From Parabacteroides goldsteinii DSM 19448 = WAL 12034 (GTDB taxonomy: Bacteria > Bacteroidota > Bacteroidia > Bacteroidales > Tannerellaceae): a stretch of DNA of 64,000 bases. Shown here one piece after another: positions 27,254 to 36,869 of this stretch. The translations under genes and the position numbers were made by a program. Numbering within the stretch: position 1 is the stretch's first letter; the number at the start of each line of letters is the position of its first letter. The stretch spans positions 1,979,480 to 2,043,479 of the forward strand of contig NZ_KQ033913.1 in the NCBI RefSeq assembly GCF_000969835.1, in the 5' to 3' direction. The notes beneath the pieces were generated by a model. The model was not told the DNA's origin. It saw only the letters and a program-made list of their open reading frames with translations, and searched no databases.

Positions 27254-27847
27254 GTGGAAAGACTTGACACAGAGAGTATAGAATATCTTTTATGGAGTAT
27301 ATCCAATAACGATGACCAAGTAGCTTACCGTTCGTTATTCGAACAGTATTATGTTTCATTATGCCAGTTTGCCAGGCGATACATCGACGACCAGGAAACA
27401 CGCGAAGATATTGTTCAGGATGTATTTTTTACTATTTGGGAAAAAAGGAAAACTATCATTCCTTACACTTCAGGTAAAAACTTCCTCATAACATGTGTCA
27501 AAAATCTTAGTTTAAACTATTTGCGTAGTCAGGGATATAAACAAGAATATGAAACAACGATCAAAAAAAATATTCCCATATATTTTAATAACCTAGATGA
27601 TCTCTATACACTACAGGAACTGCAGCATCTACTATATCAAACATTAGAGAAACTTCCGCCTGAATACAGGCTTGCTTTTGAACTGAACCGCCTTGAGAAC
27701 AAGAGTATTGAAGAAATAGCTGAAATAATGGGGGTATCCTGCAGAACAGTAAAAAGATATAAGAGCAAAGCGATTGAAATACTGAAAAAAGAATTAAAAG
27801 ATTACTTACCTTTATTTATGCTATTCACCTCCATTTTTGACAAATAG
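27254..27847 (+). CDS. ECF-type RNA polymerase sigma factor (PUL B)
   Basis: This 197-aa ECF sigma has region 2 at ~20-95 (AYRSLFEQYYVSLCQFARRYIDD, IVQDVFFTIWEKR) and region 4 at ~130-185 (LEKLPPEYRLAFELNRLENKSIEEIAEIMGVSCRTVKRYKSKA). Start: no in-frame ATG exists near the N-terminus, and GTG at 27254 gives MERLDTES; the nearby ATG at 27240 is out of frame. The -7 box 37 bases upstream supports this start. The gene is divergent from its fecR partner and convergent with the PUL C fucosidase gene, with a bidirectional terminator between. Confidence 0.92.
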   Translation: MERLDTESIEYLLWSISNNDDQVAYRSLFEQYYVSLCQFARRYIDDQETREDIVQDVFFTIWEKRKTIIPYTSGKNFLITCVKNLSLNYLRSQGYKQEYETTIKKNIPIYFNNLDDLYTLQELQHLLYQTLEKLPPEYRLAFELNRLENKSIEEIAEIMGVSCRTVKRYKSKAIEILKKELKDYLPLFMLFTSIFDK

Positions 27848-27876
27848 CGAGCAAAACAGGATTCTGTAAATTATAT

Positions 27877-27909
27877 AAAAAGGAAGAAGATCCTTTCTCC
27901 TTCCTTTTT
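27877..27909. terminator. Bidirectional terminator
   Basis: AAAAAGGAAG (27877-27886) pairs with CTTCCTTTTT (27900-27909), with A- and T-rich edges. It lies between the convergent PUL B sigma gene (+, stop 27847) and the GH29 gene (-, stop 27937). Confidence 0.75.
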
Positions 27910-27936
27910 TACTTCACCATAAGCAACCTATCTCAT

Positions 27937-29175
27937 TTACCTGGCAGTTTGATTCTCTTTCTCTTTATCAATCTGTTGGACAGCCTTTGTTCTATAATCC
28001 ATATAATCTTTTGTATTCAATGCCGGGAAACCATTCTTTTCAAGATAATCACCAACTTCACCCAATGTCTTCACATTTTCTTCCAAAATTGTACCGTCAG
28101 GGAGTGGTCCTATATTCAAAAGCAGGTTTGCATTTATCTTTGCACAATAATTCAATAAGTCCATAACCTCATCTTTCGACTTTTGTCTCTGTCGCGGAGA
28201 GCTATGATAAGCCCATCCCAATGTTTGAATAGGAATATTCAATTCAGCCGGTTTTCCTTTATTGCTTTCCCACGAATGATCAGCAGCATCCTGCACTTGC
28301 TGAGGCAAGCCGGCACTCTTAAACACCGAAGCCAAAGAGCCCATTTCTCTTTCACCTGTAATGAAATCCTCATTTCCATTTGCTCCTGTTTTAAACACAA
28401 CCAGTGCATGCGGCTGGATTGAATGAATCATATCATAAACTTCCTGTATATTAAAAAGATCGGAATGCTGATATACACCACCGACTGTATCAAACCAAAG
28501 CCCGGCAATCGGTCCGTATTGCGTGCACAGTTCCATAATCTGCGTTTTCGCAAAGTTCAGATAATGTTTAAAATCTTCCACCTTTTTAAAAGCATACTCG
28601 TCGGGCATTTCCTTATAATGGGGACGAGCCGGATTATACATAGAACTCGGTAAAAAATAAGGATGGTGCCAATCCAAACCGATCGAATAATAAATGAACA
28701 AGCCTAATCCGGCTTTCCGGCAAGCGACAGCCAGTTCCTTTACAAAATCACGTTGTGCAGGATAATCCACACTATTATAGTCGGTAGCTTTCGTATCCCA
28801 TAAGGCATAACCATCGTGATGCTTTGCTACAAAAGTTATGTATTTCATTTTAGCTCTGACCGCCAAATCCACATAATCCTGGGCATTAAATTTCTCTCCT
28901 TTGAATTCTCTGGTTTTCTGCTCATATTCTTTATAAGGGATAGCTTCATTATACATCACCCATTCTCCTTTTCCATACAAAGAGGCTGGTCCCCAATGGA
29001 TAAACAAGCCAAAACGAGCATCCTTAAACCATGCCAAAGCAGCCTCTTTAGGTGATTTTGCGTATTCGGCTTCGTATCCTTTCAGATAATACGGGACTTC
29101 TCTCCACGTCTGTTCCTGCCCTCTCAGATTCAGGCACAAAAGCAAACAGATAATCAATACACTATATTTATTCAT
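27937..29175 (-). CDS. Exported GH29-family alpha-L-fucosidase (PUL C)
   Basis: This is a 412-aa enzyme if started at the ATG at 29173-29175, which is directly followed by a good signal peptide (MNKYSVLIICLLLCLNLRGQ). A start 10 codons further upstream would place charged residues before it and is less likely. The GH29 features are clear: RFGLFIHWG (~54-62), AKHHDGYALWDTK (~117-129) and GLWFDT (225-230) with Asp229 as the expected nucleophile. The enzyme removes alpha-linked L-fucose from glycans. It is the last gene of the PUL C operon, 32 bases after the 823-aa lipoprotein gene. C-terminal beta-sandwich domains common in longer GH29 enzymes are missing. Confidence 0.88.
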   Translation of the reverse strand: MNKYSVLIICLLLCLNLRGQEQTWREVPYYLKGYEAEYAKSPKEAALAWFKDARFGLFIHWGPASLYGKGEWVMYNEAIPYKEYEQKTREFKGEKFNAQDYVDLAVRAKMKYITFVAKHHDGYALWDTKATDYNSVDYPAQRDFVKELAVACRKAGLGLFIYYSIGLDWHHPYFLPSSMYNPARPHYKEMPDEYAFKKVEDFKHYLNFAKTQIMELCTQYGPIAGLWFDTVGGVYQHSDLFNIQEVYDMIHSIQPHALVVFKTGANGNEDFITGEREMGSLASVFKSAGLPQQVQDAADHSWESNKGKPAELNIPIQTLGWAYHSSPRQRQKSKDEVMDLLNYCAKINANLLLNIGPLPDGTILEENVKTLGEVGDYLEKNGFPALNTKDYMDYRTKAVQQIDKEKENQTAR

Positions 29176-29207
29176 AACAACTCTTTTACTTTGATCAATT
29201 ACCAAGT

Positions 29208-31679
29208 CTATTTATATTCCAGCCACGCCGTAGCTTTTGTATCTTCATCTGTGGAGAAACGAATCCAACGAGCCTGGAACTCTGCCGGAAACTCATATGT
29301 CCATTTTTCTCCCGCTTTCACTTTCCGTACCATATATTCCATCCAATCCCCGTTTCCTGTCGGGTCTGCTTCAATGGTAAAAGTAATATCGTCAGCAGAC
29401 TGATGCGATAAGGTTAACTTTTTCCTGTCATAAAATCCTATCAGATAAGGGTCAGACGGGATACCGGCTTTTACTGACGTATCTTTCCACGGACCACCTT
29501 TTCCGAGCGGTTTACCCAACTGCCACAAATCATCAATAACACCTACCCATACTGCCGCTTTACTGTCGTTGGAAACAATGACATGTTCATTATCCTTTCC
29601 TTCTTCCGGATTCACCCCTGTCAGGACAAGCATTCCACGATAGGAAGCATAATCGTTTATCCGGTAATTATGAGTAGAAACAGGACGAATCTTTGCATAA
29701 CCATCTGCATTTTCGGCAGGAAGTTCATAAAATGTACCCATACAGGAAAATAGATCACGCTCTGTTGCCACTTCGCGACAAATACGAAGTTGCCCCTCAT
29801 TCGTCAAAGATGTATACGCCTTGTCCCCTAATGGCAATCGCCATCTGCGTCCCAGGTCGTCAACAATTAATACCGAGCTATTTTCTATTGAAACAACTTG
29901 TTGCGGAATAGCAAATTTTGAGCGGATCAAACCGGCCGTTTCAGCATCATCCTTGCGAACCAGCTCCAACTTATCGCCCATTTCATAATAACCGGTTTCA
30001 ACCGTATTACCATTTACAACGGTATTAGCCAACAAACCCAAAGCACGACGGTTATCCCCAACTCCGTACAATAAACCGCCGGTTAAATTTTTATCCGTAG
30101 CAGAAGCCATACCTTTATAAATTGTTGCGGGTTGTACAGAGCGGGTATCAGGTGTCGTATAAGAAAAACTAGCTGTTGCCAATGTATTCTTGTCTGCTTT
30201 CACGCGAATCCATTCTCCTTTATCTTCTGCCGGAAATATAACACTGGCGGCCTTTCCCGGACTAACAGTTACGGATTTTATTGTTTTCCAATCGTTCGTA
30301 CCAGTTTCGTCTACTTCATAGGCAAAAGTTACCGGTTGTTTTCCCTCATTCTTAATCCAACCGATACGATTTGCCCAGCCGGCAAACAGGAAAGGCTCGG
30401 AGGCTTCATTTGCCTTTATACTCTCTTTTGCCCAAACAGCCCCTTCGGCTGTTGCCGGACCTAATTCATCCGGTTTCGAAAAAGAGGTAAACCACAGATT
30501 GGAATTGGATTGGCCGGGACCTTCTATATTTCCTTTTGCCTTACGTTTATTCAGGAATTCTTTCTGAGCCGAGTCATCACATCCGAAAACGAGCTGATCG
30601 TTCCAACGAGTGAAATCACCGATAACCTTCAGATAAGCAGAACGCGGACGGATACCGGCACTGTTATCTGCTGTAAACTGACCGGGAAAACGCCAGAACA
30701 TGCCATGCATCGTCATCAGATAATCAGGATTGGATTCTGTTCCGACATTCCGGATACGGGGCCATTCCGTATTCCATCCGTGCGCTCCGTCATAGCTATG
30801 GCTGGCTTTGGGAAGGCGATAGAAAGACCAACCTTTCTTCGCATCACGTACTCCCAGTAAAACAGACTTATGATCCCAACCCGTAGCCCACAACGGGTCT
30901 GTCTCCGGATTCGTATTTCCATAAATGCCCCCCGGACCTGTTACTTCCGTAAATTGATTCCTCCGAACCGTTTTCCAATCTTTACCATTCCATTCAGCCA
31001 AAACACCGGCTTTTACATCAAACTTTTTCAATGCTTCAGCCGTACCTTCCCCATTGTTGGAAAAAACAGCAACGCCTTGTCCCGAATAGAAACCTTTTCC
31101 ATGTACACCCGGCAATACATCATTCGTATCATCCTTTATACCTTTCTTTCTATTTCCATCCTGATATAATTCTTTTACTTCCAACGTATTGACATCCACC
31201 TCATAAAAACCCTCTTCCATCGTACCGTAATAGATTTTATGGGCAGGATCCGTCAAATGGCGGGCATTGCCGGTATGACGTCCCGGCATTACCGAATAAG
31301 GTATCACCCGAACTTTACCTGTTTTATCAATGGCATACGGACCAATAAAAAGCTGGTTGCTTTCTTTATGGACCATGCGGTTCGCCGGAGTTCCTCCTAT
31401 ACTCTCATCATGTATAATCTGGCGATAATCGGATGTTACCTCATACAATTTATCCGAAGAGCCATTAGGTAAATGCGGCCCATAGGTAATAACCCATAAT
31501 CGGTCTGCCCAGGGAACCACGGCTCCCGTTCCACATTCTCCTTCATTATTATAATAAGCCAAACGAGGATAAATACCGGATACCGAATCCGGAACTCTCT
31601 TAGACTCTTTTTGTGCCGAACAACTCATTATCGATAGTACTGTCAATATGCCTATCGTACTGTTTAATTTCATCTTCAT
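29208..31679 (-). CDS. Large lipoprotein of unknown function with duplicated beta-domain (PUL C)
   Basis: This 823-aa lipoprotein has the lipobox SIMSC (Cys20). I do not recognise a named family. Residues ~40-420 look like a beta-propeller (repeats with Trp/Gly-rich strands such as DRLWVITYGPHLPNG, NQLFIGPYAID and DPLWATGWDHKSVLLGV). A beta-domain at ~427-510 (EPFLFAGWANRIGW...GEWIRVKADKNTLATASFSY) recurs at ~741-823 (DPYLIGFYDRKKLT...ARWIRFSTDEDTKATAWLEY), an internal duplication. The segment between (~525-735) also looks propeller-like. The location between susD and a fucosidase gene suggests a glycan-binding or glycan-cleaving role, but no catalytic residues can be named. Confidence 0.7.
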   Translation of the reverse strand: MKMKLNSTIGILTVLSIMSCSAQKESKRVPDSVSGIYPRLAYYNNEGECGTGAVVPWADRLWVITYGPHLPNGSSDKLYEVTSDYRQIIHDESIGGTPANRMVHKESNQLFIGPYAIDKTGKVRVIPYSVMPGRHTGNARHLTDPAHKIYYGTMEEGFYEVDVNTLEVKELYQDGNRKKGIKDDTNDVLPGVHGKGFYSGQGVAVFSNNGEGTAEALKKFDVKAGVLAEWNGKDWKTVRRNQFTEVTGPGGIYGNTNPETDPLWATGWDHKSVLLGVRDAKKGWSFYRLPKASHSYDGAHGWNTEWPRIRNVGTESNPDYLMTMHGMFWRFPGQFTADNSAGIRPRSAYLKVIGDFTRWNDQLVFGCDDSAQKEFLNKRKAKGNIEGPGQSNSNLWFTSFSKPDELGPATAEGAVWAKESIKANEASEPFLFAGWANRIGWIKNEGKQPVTFAYEVDETGTNDWKTIKSVTVSPGKAASVIFPAEDKGEWIRVKADKNTLATASFSYTTPDTRSVQPATIYKGMASATDKNLTGGLLYGVGDNRRALGLLANTVVNGNTVETGYYEMGDKLELVRKDDAETAGLIRSKFAIPQQVVSIENSSVLIVDDLGRRWRLPLGDKAYTSLTNEGQLRICREVATERDLFSCMGTFYELPAENADGYAKIRPVSTHNYRINDYASYRGMLVLTGVNPEEGKDNEHVIVSNDSKAAVWVGVIDDLWQLGKPLGKGGPWKDTSVKAGIPSDPYLIGFYDRKKLTLSHQSADDITFTIEADPTGNGDWMEYMVRKVKAGEKWTYEFPAEFQARWIRFSTDEDTKATAWLEYK

Positions 31680-31708
31680 TTTATTTCTGTTATAAAATTA
31701 GCAATAAA

Positions 31709-31751
31709 GGCTCCTCTCAACGCTTATACGCATTAAGACAAGAGAGGAGCC
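31709..31751 (-). other. Intra-operon hairpin after susD (PUL C)
   Basis: Perfect 10-bp arms GGCTCCTCTC (31709-31718) and GAGAGGAGCC (31742-31751) lie between the susD stop (31776) and the next start (31679). There is no T-run on the minus strand, so it is probably a stability or processing element. It is the counterpart of the hairpins at 5072-5104 and 20846-20887. Confidence 0.65.
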
Positions 31752-31775
31752 AATATAAGAATTATTTATACGAAT

Positions 31776-33476
31776 TTAATATCCGGGATTCTGTTTTAAA
31801 TTCTCATTGATAAGAACTTCCTTCGTAGGAATCGGCCATAAATATTGACGATCGTTCCACATACGTTGAGACATTGGAGCTATCAGTCCGGCTTTTTCCA
31901 TCGCAGAGAAATCAGGAATACCGTCTTCGTCAATCTGCGGAACATCCGGCCAAAACCATAGGCCTTTATCTATGATCTTTTCACGCAATAAGCTTACCGG
32001 ATACAACATTCCATAATTAGGACGCGTCAATGCTTTTCCTGCAATTTTCCATCTGACCAAATCCATATAACGCAAACCTTCCTTTGCAAATTCCACACGT
32101 CGTTCGTTACGGATAATCGTACGTAACTTTTGTTGAGAAGTTGTAGTAATTGCCGGATAGGCACTTATATTTGTATAATCTACCCCATATGCTCTGGCAC
32201 GAACCCTGTTAATTGCATCTAATACGGATTGATCTATCTGATTCAACTCGATCTTTGCTTCAGCATACATGAGTAAAACATCTGCATAACGGATAATTAT
32301 TTTATCGGGATCAACATCCTTCCCATTCTCCAGCCATGTTTCATCAATTCCTTTTTTCCATAATAATCCATTAAATGAAGCGAACTGGGCATTCACACGA
32401 GCATCATTGTTTTTCTGCATCTTGCCCGTATTGTAATTCATTACCTCCACTGCATCCGGATGCGGATTATAATCGAAGCCCAAATGCCGTGTTCCAAATT
32501 CCACAATAGTAGCCGTACAACGCGGATCACGATTTTTAAACGGATTATGAGGATCAAACAGAGGAGATTCATCAACCGGAAGGCCGTCCGTACATTCGTA
32601 AGCAGCCAGCAAATCCCATGAGGGAGTAAATGCTCCCCAACCGCCAGGGTTTCTTGACACCTCATTCATAACCGTCCAGTTTCCTAACGTCACTTTATAT
32701 TCGATAGAACGGGGTAACAAGAAAATCGACTCTTCCGAATTTCTAGTAGTCGCCTTAAAAAGTTCGGCATAGTCCGGATGCAATTTATAAAGTCCTAAAT
32801 CCATACATCTTTTGGCGGCATCAGCGGCAATCTCCCAATCACCCATGTACAAAGCGAAACGAGCCTTCAACGCCAAGGCTGCCCCTTTGGTTGCACGCTG
32901 CGAAGACAAAGCGGAATACTTTTCCGGCAAATTCTCTATCGCTTTATCATAATCCTCGTATATTTTAGGTATGATCTCTGATTTCGGAGTTCGTCCCAAC
33001 GTAAAAGCTTCTTCTATGTCGACAACCTCTGTCAGATAAATTACATCTCCGAAATAAGTAACTAGCCTCGCGTAGCAGGAAGCTCTCTGAAATAAGGCTT
33101 CGCCTTCATATTGTTTCAGTTTAGCTTCCGAAATTCCCATGCTTGCAGCCTTATCCATATTGGCCAGGATAGTATTTGCCCGGCCTATGGATTTGTACTG
33201 GTTAGACCACAAAGTTGTGACATCTCCATCCTGTCCGTTAAAAGTTCCTTTTAGTATTTCAGACGGAGTTTCTCTATAAATAAAGTCATCAGTCTTGTCT
33301 TCATTATCCAACGGCCAAAAGTCATTTCGATAGAAATCTTTGACAGACATCTCTATTTCCGTTTCGCTGGAATACCAATTCTCACTGGAGGCCTGCGACA
33401 GTGGATTTAAATCTAATTCATAACAAGAATTTAATCCTAAGCAGCATCCTAATAATATCATTAATTTACGTTTCAT
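31776..33476 (-). CDS. SusD/RagB-family nutrient-binding lipoprotein (PUL C)
   Basis: This 566-aa lipoprotein has the lipobox LGLNSC (Cys at residue 18). It shares nearly all landmarks with the PUL B SusD: NPLSQASSENWYSSETEIEM, RATKGAALALKARFALYMGDW, KIIIRYADVLLMYAEAKIELNQID and the end QYLWPIPTKEVLINENLKQNPGY. It would cap the SusC encoded 12 bases upstream. The strong similarity to PUL B suggests related glycans or a recent duplication. Confidence 0.95.
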   Translation of the reverse strand: MKRKLMILLGCCLGLNSCYELDLNPLSQASSENWYSSETEIEMSVKDFYRNDFWPLDNEDKTDDFIYRETPSEILKGTFNGQDGDVTTLWSNQYKSIGRANTILANMDKAASMGISEAKLKQYEGEALFQRASCYARLVTYFGDVIYLTEVVDIEEAFTLGRTPKSEIIPKIYEDYDKAIENLPEKYSALSSQRATKGAALALKARFALYMGDWEIAADAAKRCMDLGLYKLHPDYAELFKATTRNSEESIFLLPRSIEYKVTLGNWTVMNEVSRNPGGWGAFTPSWDLLAAYECTDGLPVDESPLFDPHNPFKNRDPRCTATIVEFGTRHLGFDYNPHPDAVEVMNYNTGKMQKNNDARVNAQFASFNGLLWKKGIDETWLENGKDVDPDKIIIRYADVLLMYAEAKIELNQIDQSVLDAINRVRARAYGVDYTNISAYPAITTTSQQKLRTIIRNERRVEFAKEGLRYMDLVRWKIAGKALTRPNYGMLYPVSLLREKIIDKGLWFWPDVPQIDEDGIPDFSAMEKAGLIAPMSQRMWNDRQYLWPIPTKEVLINENLKQNPGY

Positions 33477-33488
33477 CTTTACATGCTT

Positions 33489-36400
33489 TTAAAAATTAAC
33501 AGATAAACCAAACAACACAGATGTTGTGATCGGGTAAGAAGAACTTCCCATTTCCGGGTCCCAACCGCTCGGATATTTACTGATACAGAACAGATCGTTG
33601 GCAGCAATATAAATACGAGCTTTCTTAATCGTCGCCTTTTCAGTCCATGCAGTCGGTAACGTATATCCGAATGTCAAATTCTTCAAACGGAAATAACGGC
33701 CTTTAAACAGCCAGTAGTCAGACATTGCATAATTACTGCCTGCATTAGCAAATGTTAAACGAGGATAAAAAGCTTGCGCATTCTGAGCATCTGTGTTCTT
33801 TTCACTCCAGTAGTTGCCATCTATTATGGCAGGCGTATTTCCCCAATTGTCTCTCAATGGTTGTACCATTGTTTGGGATAAACGTGCATTGTGTCGTCCT
33901 ATACCTTGAAATGCCAAAGAAAAGTCAAACCCTTTATAACTTAAGTTCAAAGATCCTCCATATTGGAATCTCGGTAATGAACCACCTAACAAGACACGGT
34001 CATATTCCGGTGAAATTTTTCCATCAGGAACACCATCCGGTCCGGAAATATCTTTATACTTCACATCTCCGAGTTGTACATTATCATTCAATTTAGGATC
34101 TTTCAAATCTTCCTCCGTCAATATCAGACCATCACTAAGATAACCATACCACTCATTAAATTCACTACCTTCCATTTTGACTTGATCTCCTAAAAATTGC
34201 GTACCGTCCAGATCCCCCATTTTAGAAACGAAATCGGAGAAATTGGCAGAAATACCATACGTCAGATCGCCGATCCGATCGTTCCAGGCAAGTTCAAGAT
34301 CATATCCATTGGTATACATCTTACCGCTATTTCGCTGTGGATTATCAAATCCGACATAATCCGGAATCTCTAATGCCAGCAACATATCTTTTGTCTGTTT
34401 ATTATAATAATCAGCCGTAAAACGTAAACGGTTATGAAAGAATGTAGCATCCAGACCGATATCGGCAGAACTGGTTGTTTCCCAGGAAATGTTTTCTACA
34501 GCATAAGCCCATTGCGCTGCCGACAGTTCAGGCACTACCGTTCCGTTTTTATAAAACAAAACATTACTAAAATTAATAAATGCCTGATACGGATAATAGT
34601 TATCTGAAATTCTTTCATTTCCTAACGTACCGTAAGAAGCTCTCAATTTCAGGAAAGATAACCATTTTATATCTGCATTTTTCATAAACGCTTCCTCACT
34701 CATTACCCAACCGGCTGAGAACGAAGGAAAAATACCCCAACGATAGTCTGAATGGAAACGCGAAGATCCGTCGTAACGTACATTTGCCTGTAATAAGTAC
34801 CGATTATTATAATTATAAGCGACACGGCCAAACCAAGATTGATAAGCCAACTGCACGGCACTTCCGTAATTGTCTCGAAGATCTAAAGGACCAATGTCCA
34901 AATAAGGAAAATTATCAAGTTCATATTGGTCACGGGAAGCTCCCAGGTTTTCACCAAAATAACGATAAGTTTCATAACCTGCCATCACATTCAAATCGTG
35001 TTTGCCAAAAGTTTTCATGTAGTTGGCAATCGCTTGAATTGTCACGTCATAGCTATCGTTTCTTGCTTCAGATAATTTTGTTGAACTGTACCCTTCCATA
35101 TATCCGCCGATTATATTCGGATCATCTTCCAATGAGTAGGAGACGGCTTTATAAAAATCTTTATTTTTGGCAAACGTGTAATTAGGTGCTATCACTCCAG
35201 AAATCTTCAATCCATCGAAAGGAGTAATATTTATAGCAGCACGTCCGCCGATTTTGTTGAACCATTCGTCTTTAAAACCACTTGAATTGACAAGTGCATA
35301 AGGGTTATTACCATTTTTACCATTGGCATATTCTCCGTTTGCCCAGACCGCCGGATAAATCATCGGAGCCAAACGTATATTATAAAATGGAGTATAATAG
35401 GGTTGATGGTTTTTCGTCCGTTTGAAATTGAAGTCCAAAGTTGCACCTAAATACTTATTCACTGTGAAATCATTGTTGGATCGAATCATATACCGTTCAT
35501 AGAAACGATCTGCATACAAACCATCCACTTTGTCGTACACAAACGAAGCACTCGACTTGACCGCTTTAGAACCGCCTGCCACGCCGATCGTATGAGTCTG
35601 ACGCGGAGCCGAACCTTTCAAAATCATTCCAACCCAATCTGTCATAGGATATTTATCAGGGTTTGTCTGGTGATATTTTTCCCAATTATTTATATCATCA
35701 TCCGAATAAGCCTGGTTCCAACCTCCGGATTTATTGTCATTATAACGCAACTCATTGGTCGTTTCCAAAAAACGTTTAACCCCTACGTACTTCGGTTGCT
35801 TGGTTGGTATCTCCAATCCGTATTCAAAATTATAATCGATCGACAGACTTTTCTCCTGGGCCCGCTTAGTCGTAATCAAAATGACGCCTGCCGCTGCACG
35901 TGAACCATATATGGAAGATGACGCTGCATCTTTCAAAACAGACATGCTTTCCACATCATTCGGATTCACATCATTAATACTACCGGGAACACCATCGATA
36001 ATTACCAACGGACTCGTATCGCCAATCGTCGTAATACCACGAACCCGGATACTACCGGCAGCTGCCCCCGGAGCATTGTTATCACGGGTTACCGTCACAC
36101 CGGCTATAGCACCTTGCAACGCAGTAGATAATTGTGTTGTCTTACGGGCTGCCAAATCATCCCCTTTTATAGCAGCGACAGAACCTGTCAGGTCTTTCTT
36201 TTTCATGGTACCATAACCAACAACGATAACTTCATCCAAAACTTCAGTATCTTCTCTCAAAGTGATTGTTACGGAGTTCTTGCCAATGACAGGTATCTCA
36301 CTCGTTACATATCCTATATAAGTGATAACTAACGTAGCGTCAGACGCTACGTTAAGGGAGAACCTCCCTTCGGCATCCGTTATTGTACCGTTTGTCGTCC

Positions 36401-36869
36401 CTTTTTCTACCACGTTTGCACCAATAACAGGCAAACCTGTTTCATCATTAATAACTCCCGATACAATTTTCGTCTTCTGCTGTGCCGCATTCGTAGCCTG
36501 ATTGGGTTCTGTAAAAGCCTTAATTAATACCTGACGATCAATAATCTGATAATTATATCCCGTATTATTAAATATCTGCGTAAGAACTTCATCCAATGTT
36601 ACATTCTTAGCATTTACACTTACTTTCTTATTTACATTTACATGATTGTCATTAAAAAAGAAAGTAAACTCGCTGTTCTTCTCAATCTCTTTCAGTATTT
36701 CAATGATACTGGCATTATTCTTTTTGATTGAAACTTTGTAATCCTGCGCATAGGTGGAGGCAGAAATACAACAGGCAACAGCCAATGAAAATAAGGTTGT
36801 GATCTTCATAATGCGAATTGTTTTTCTTAATAACGGGACACAACAATCCCTGTCATTGTTTTTTTTCAT
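33489..36869 (-). CDS. SusC/RagA-family TonB-dependent transporter with STN domain (PUL C)
   Basis: This is a 1126-aa importer with a signal segment (~20-42, ending TYAQ), STN domain (~45-115; KKNNASIIEILKEIEKNSEF), carboxypeptidase-regulatory-like domain (~138-210), plug (~213-330; VIVVGYGTMKKKDLTGSV, VIIDGVPGSINDVNPNDVES) and barrel ending in VLFGLSVNF. It is a close paralog of the PUL B transporter. The ATG at 36867-36869 lies opposite TAACTTTG, the same arrangement as in PULs A and B. The STN domain and the linked fecR/sigma genes point to substrate-triggered autoregulation. Confidence 0.95.
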   Translation of the reverse strand: MKKNNDRDCCVPLLRKTIRIMKITTLFSLAVACCISASTYAQDYKVSIKKNNASIIEILKEIEKNSEFTFFFNDNHVNVNKKVSVNAKNVTLDEVLTQIFNNTGYNYQIIDRQVLIKAFTEPNQATNAAQQKTKIVSGVINDETGLPVIGANVVEKGTTNGTITDAEGRFSLNVASDATLVITYIGYVTSEIPVIGKNSVTITLREDTEVLDEVIVVGYGTMKKKDLTGSVAAIKGDDLAARKTTQLSTALQGAIAGVTVTRDNNAPGAAAGSIRVRGITTIGDTSPLVIIDGVPGSINDVNPNDVESMSVLKDAASSSIYGSRAAAGVILITTKRAQEKSLSIDYNFEYGLEIPTKQPKYVGVKRFLETTNELRYNDNKSGGWNQAYSDDDINNWEKYHQTNPDKYPMTDWVGMILKGSAPRQTHTIGVAGGSKAVKSSASFVYDKVDGLYADRFYERYMIRSNNDFTVNKYLGATLDFNFKRTKNHQPYYTPFYNIRLAPMIYPAVWANGEYANGKNGNNPYALVNSSGFKDEWFNKIGGRAAINITPFDGLKISGVIAPNYTFAKNKDFYKAVSYSLEDDPNIIGGYMEGYSSTKLSEARNDSYDVTIQAIANYMKTFGKHDLNVMAGYETYRYFGENLGASRDQYELDNFPYLDIGPLDLRDNYGSAVQLAYQSWFGRVAYNYNNRYLLQANVRYDGSSRFHSDYRWGIFPSFSAGWVMSEEAFMKNADIKWLSFLKLRASYGTLGNERISDNYYPYQAFINFSNVLFYKNGTVVPELSAAQWAYAVENISWETTSSADIGLDATFFHNRLRFTADYYNKQTKDMLLALEIPDYVGFDNPQRNSGKMYTNGYDLELAWNDRIGDLTYGISANFSDFVSKMGDLDGTQFLGDQVKMEGSEFNEWYGYLSDGLILTEEDLKDPKLNDNVQLGDVKYKDISGPDGVPDGKISPEYDRVLLGGSLPRFQYGGSLNLSYKGFDFSLAFQGIGRHNARLSQTMVQPLRDNWGNTPAIIDGNYWSEKNTDAQNAQAFYPRLTFANAGSNYAMSDYWLFKGRYFRLKNLTFGYTLPTAWTEKATIKKARIYIAANDLFCISKYPSGWDPEMGSSSYPITTSVLFGLSVNF

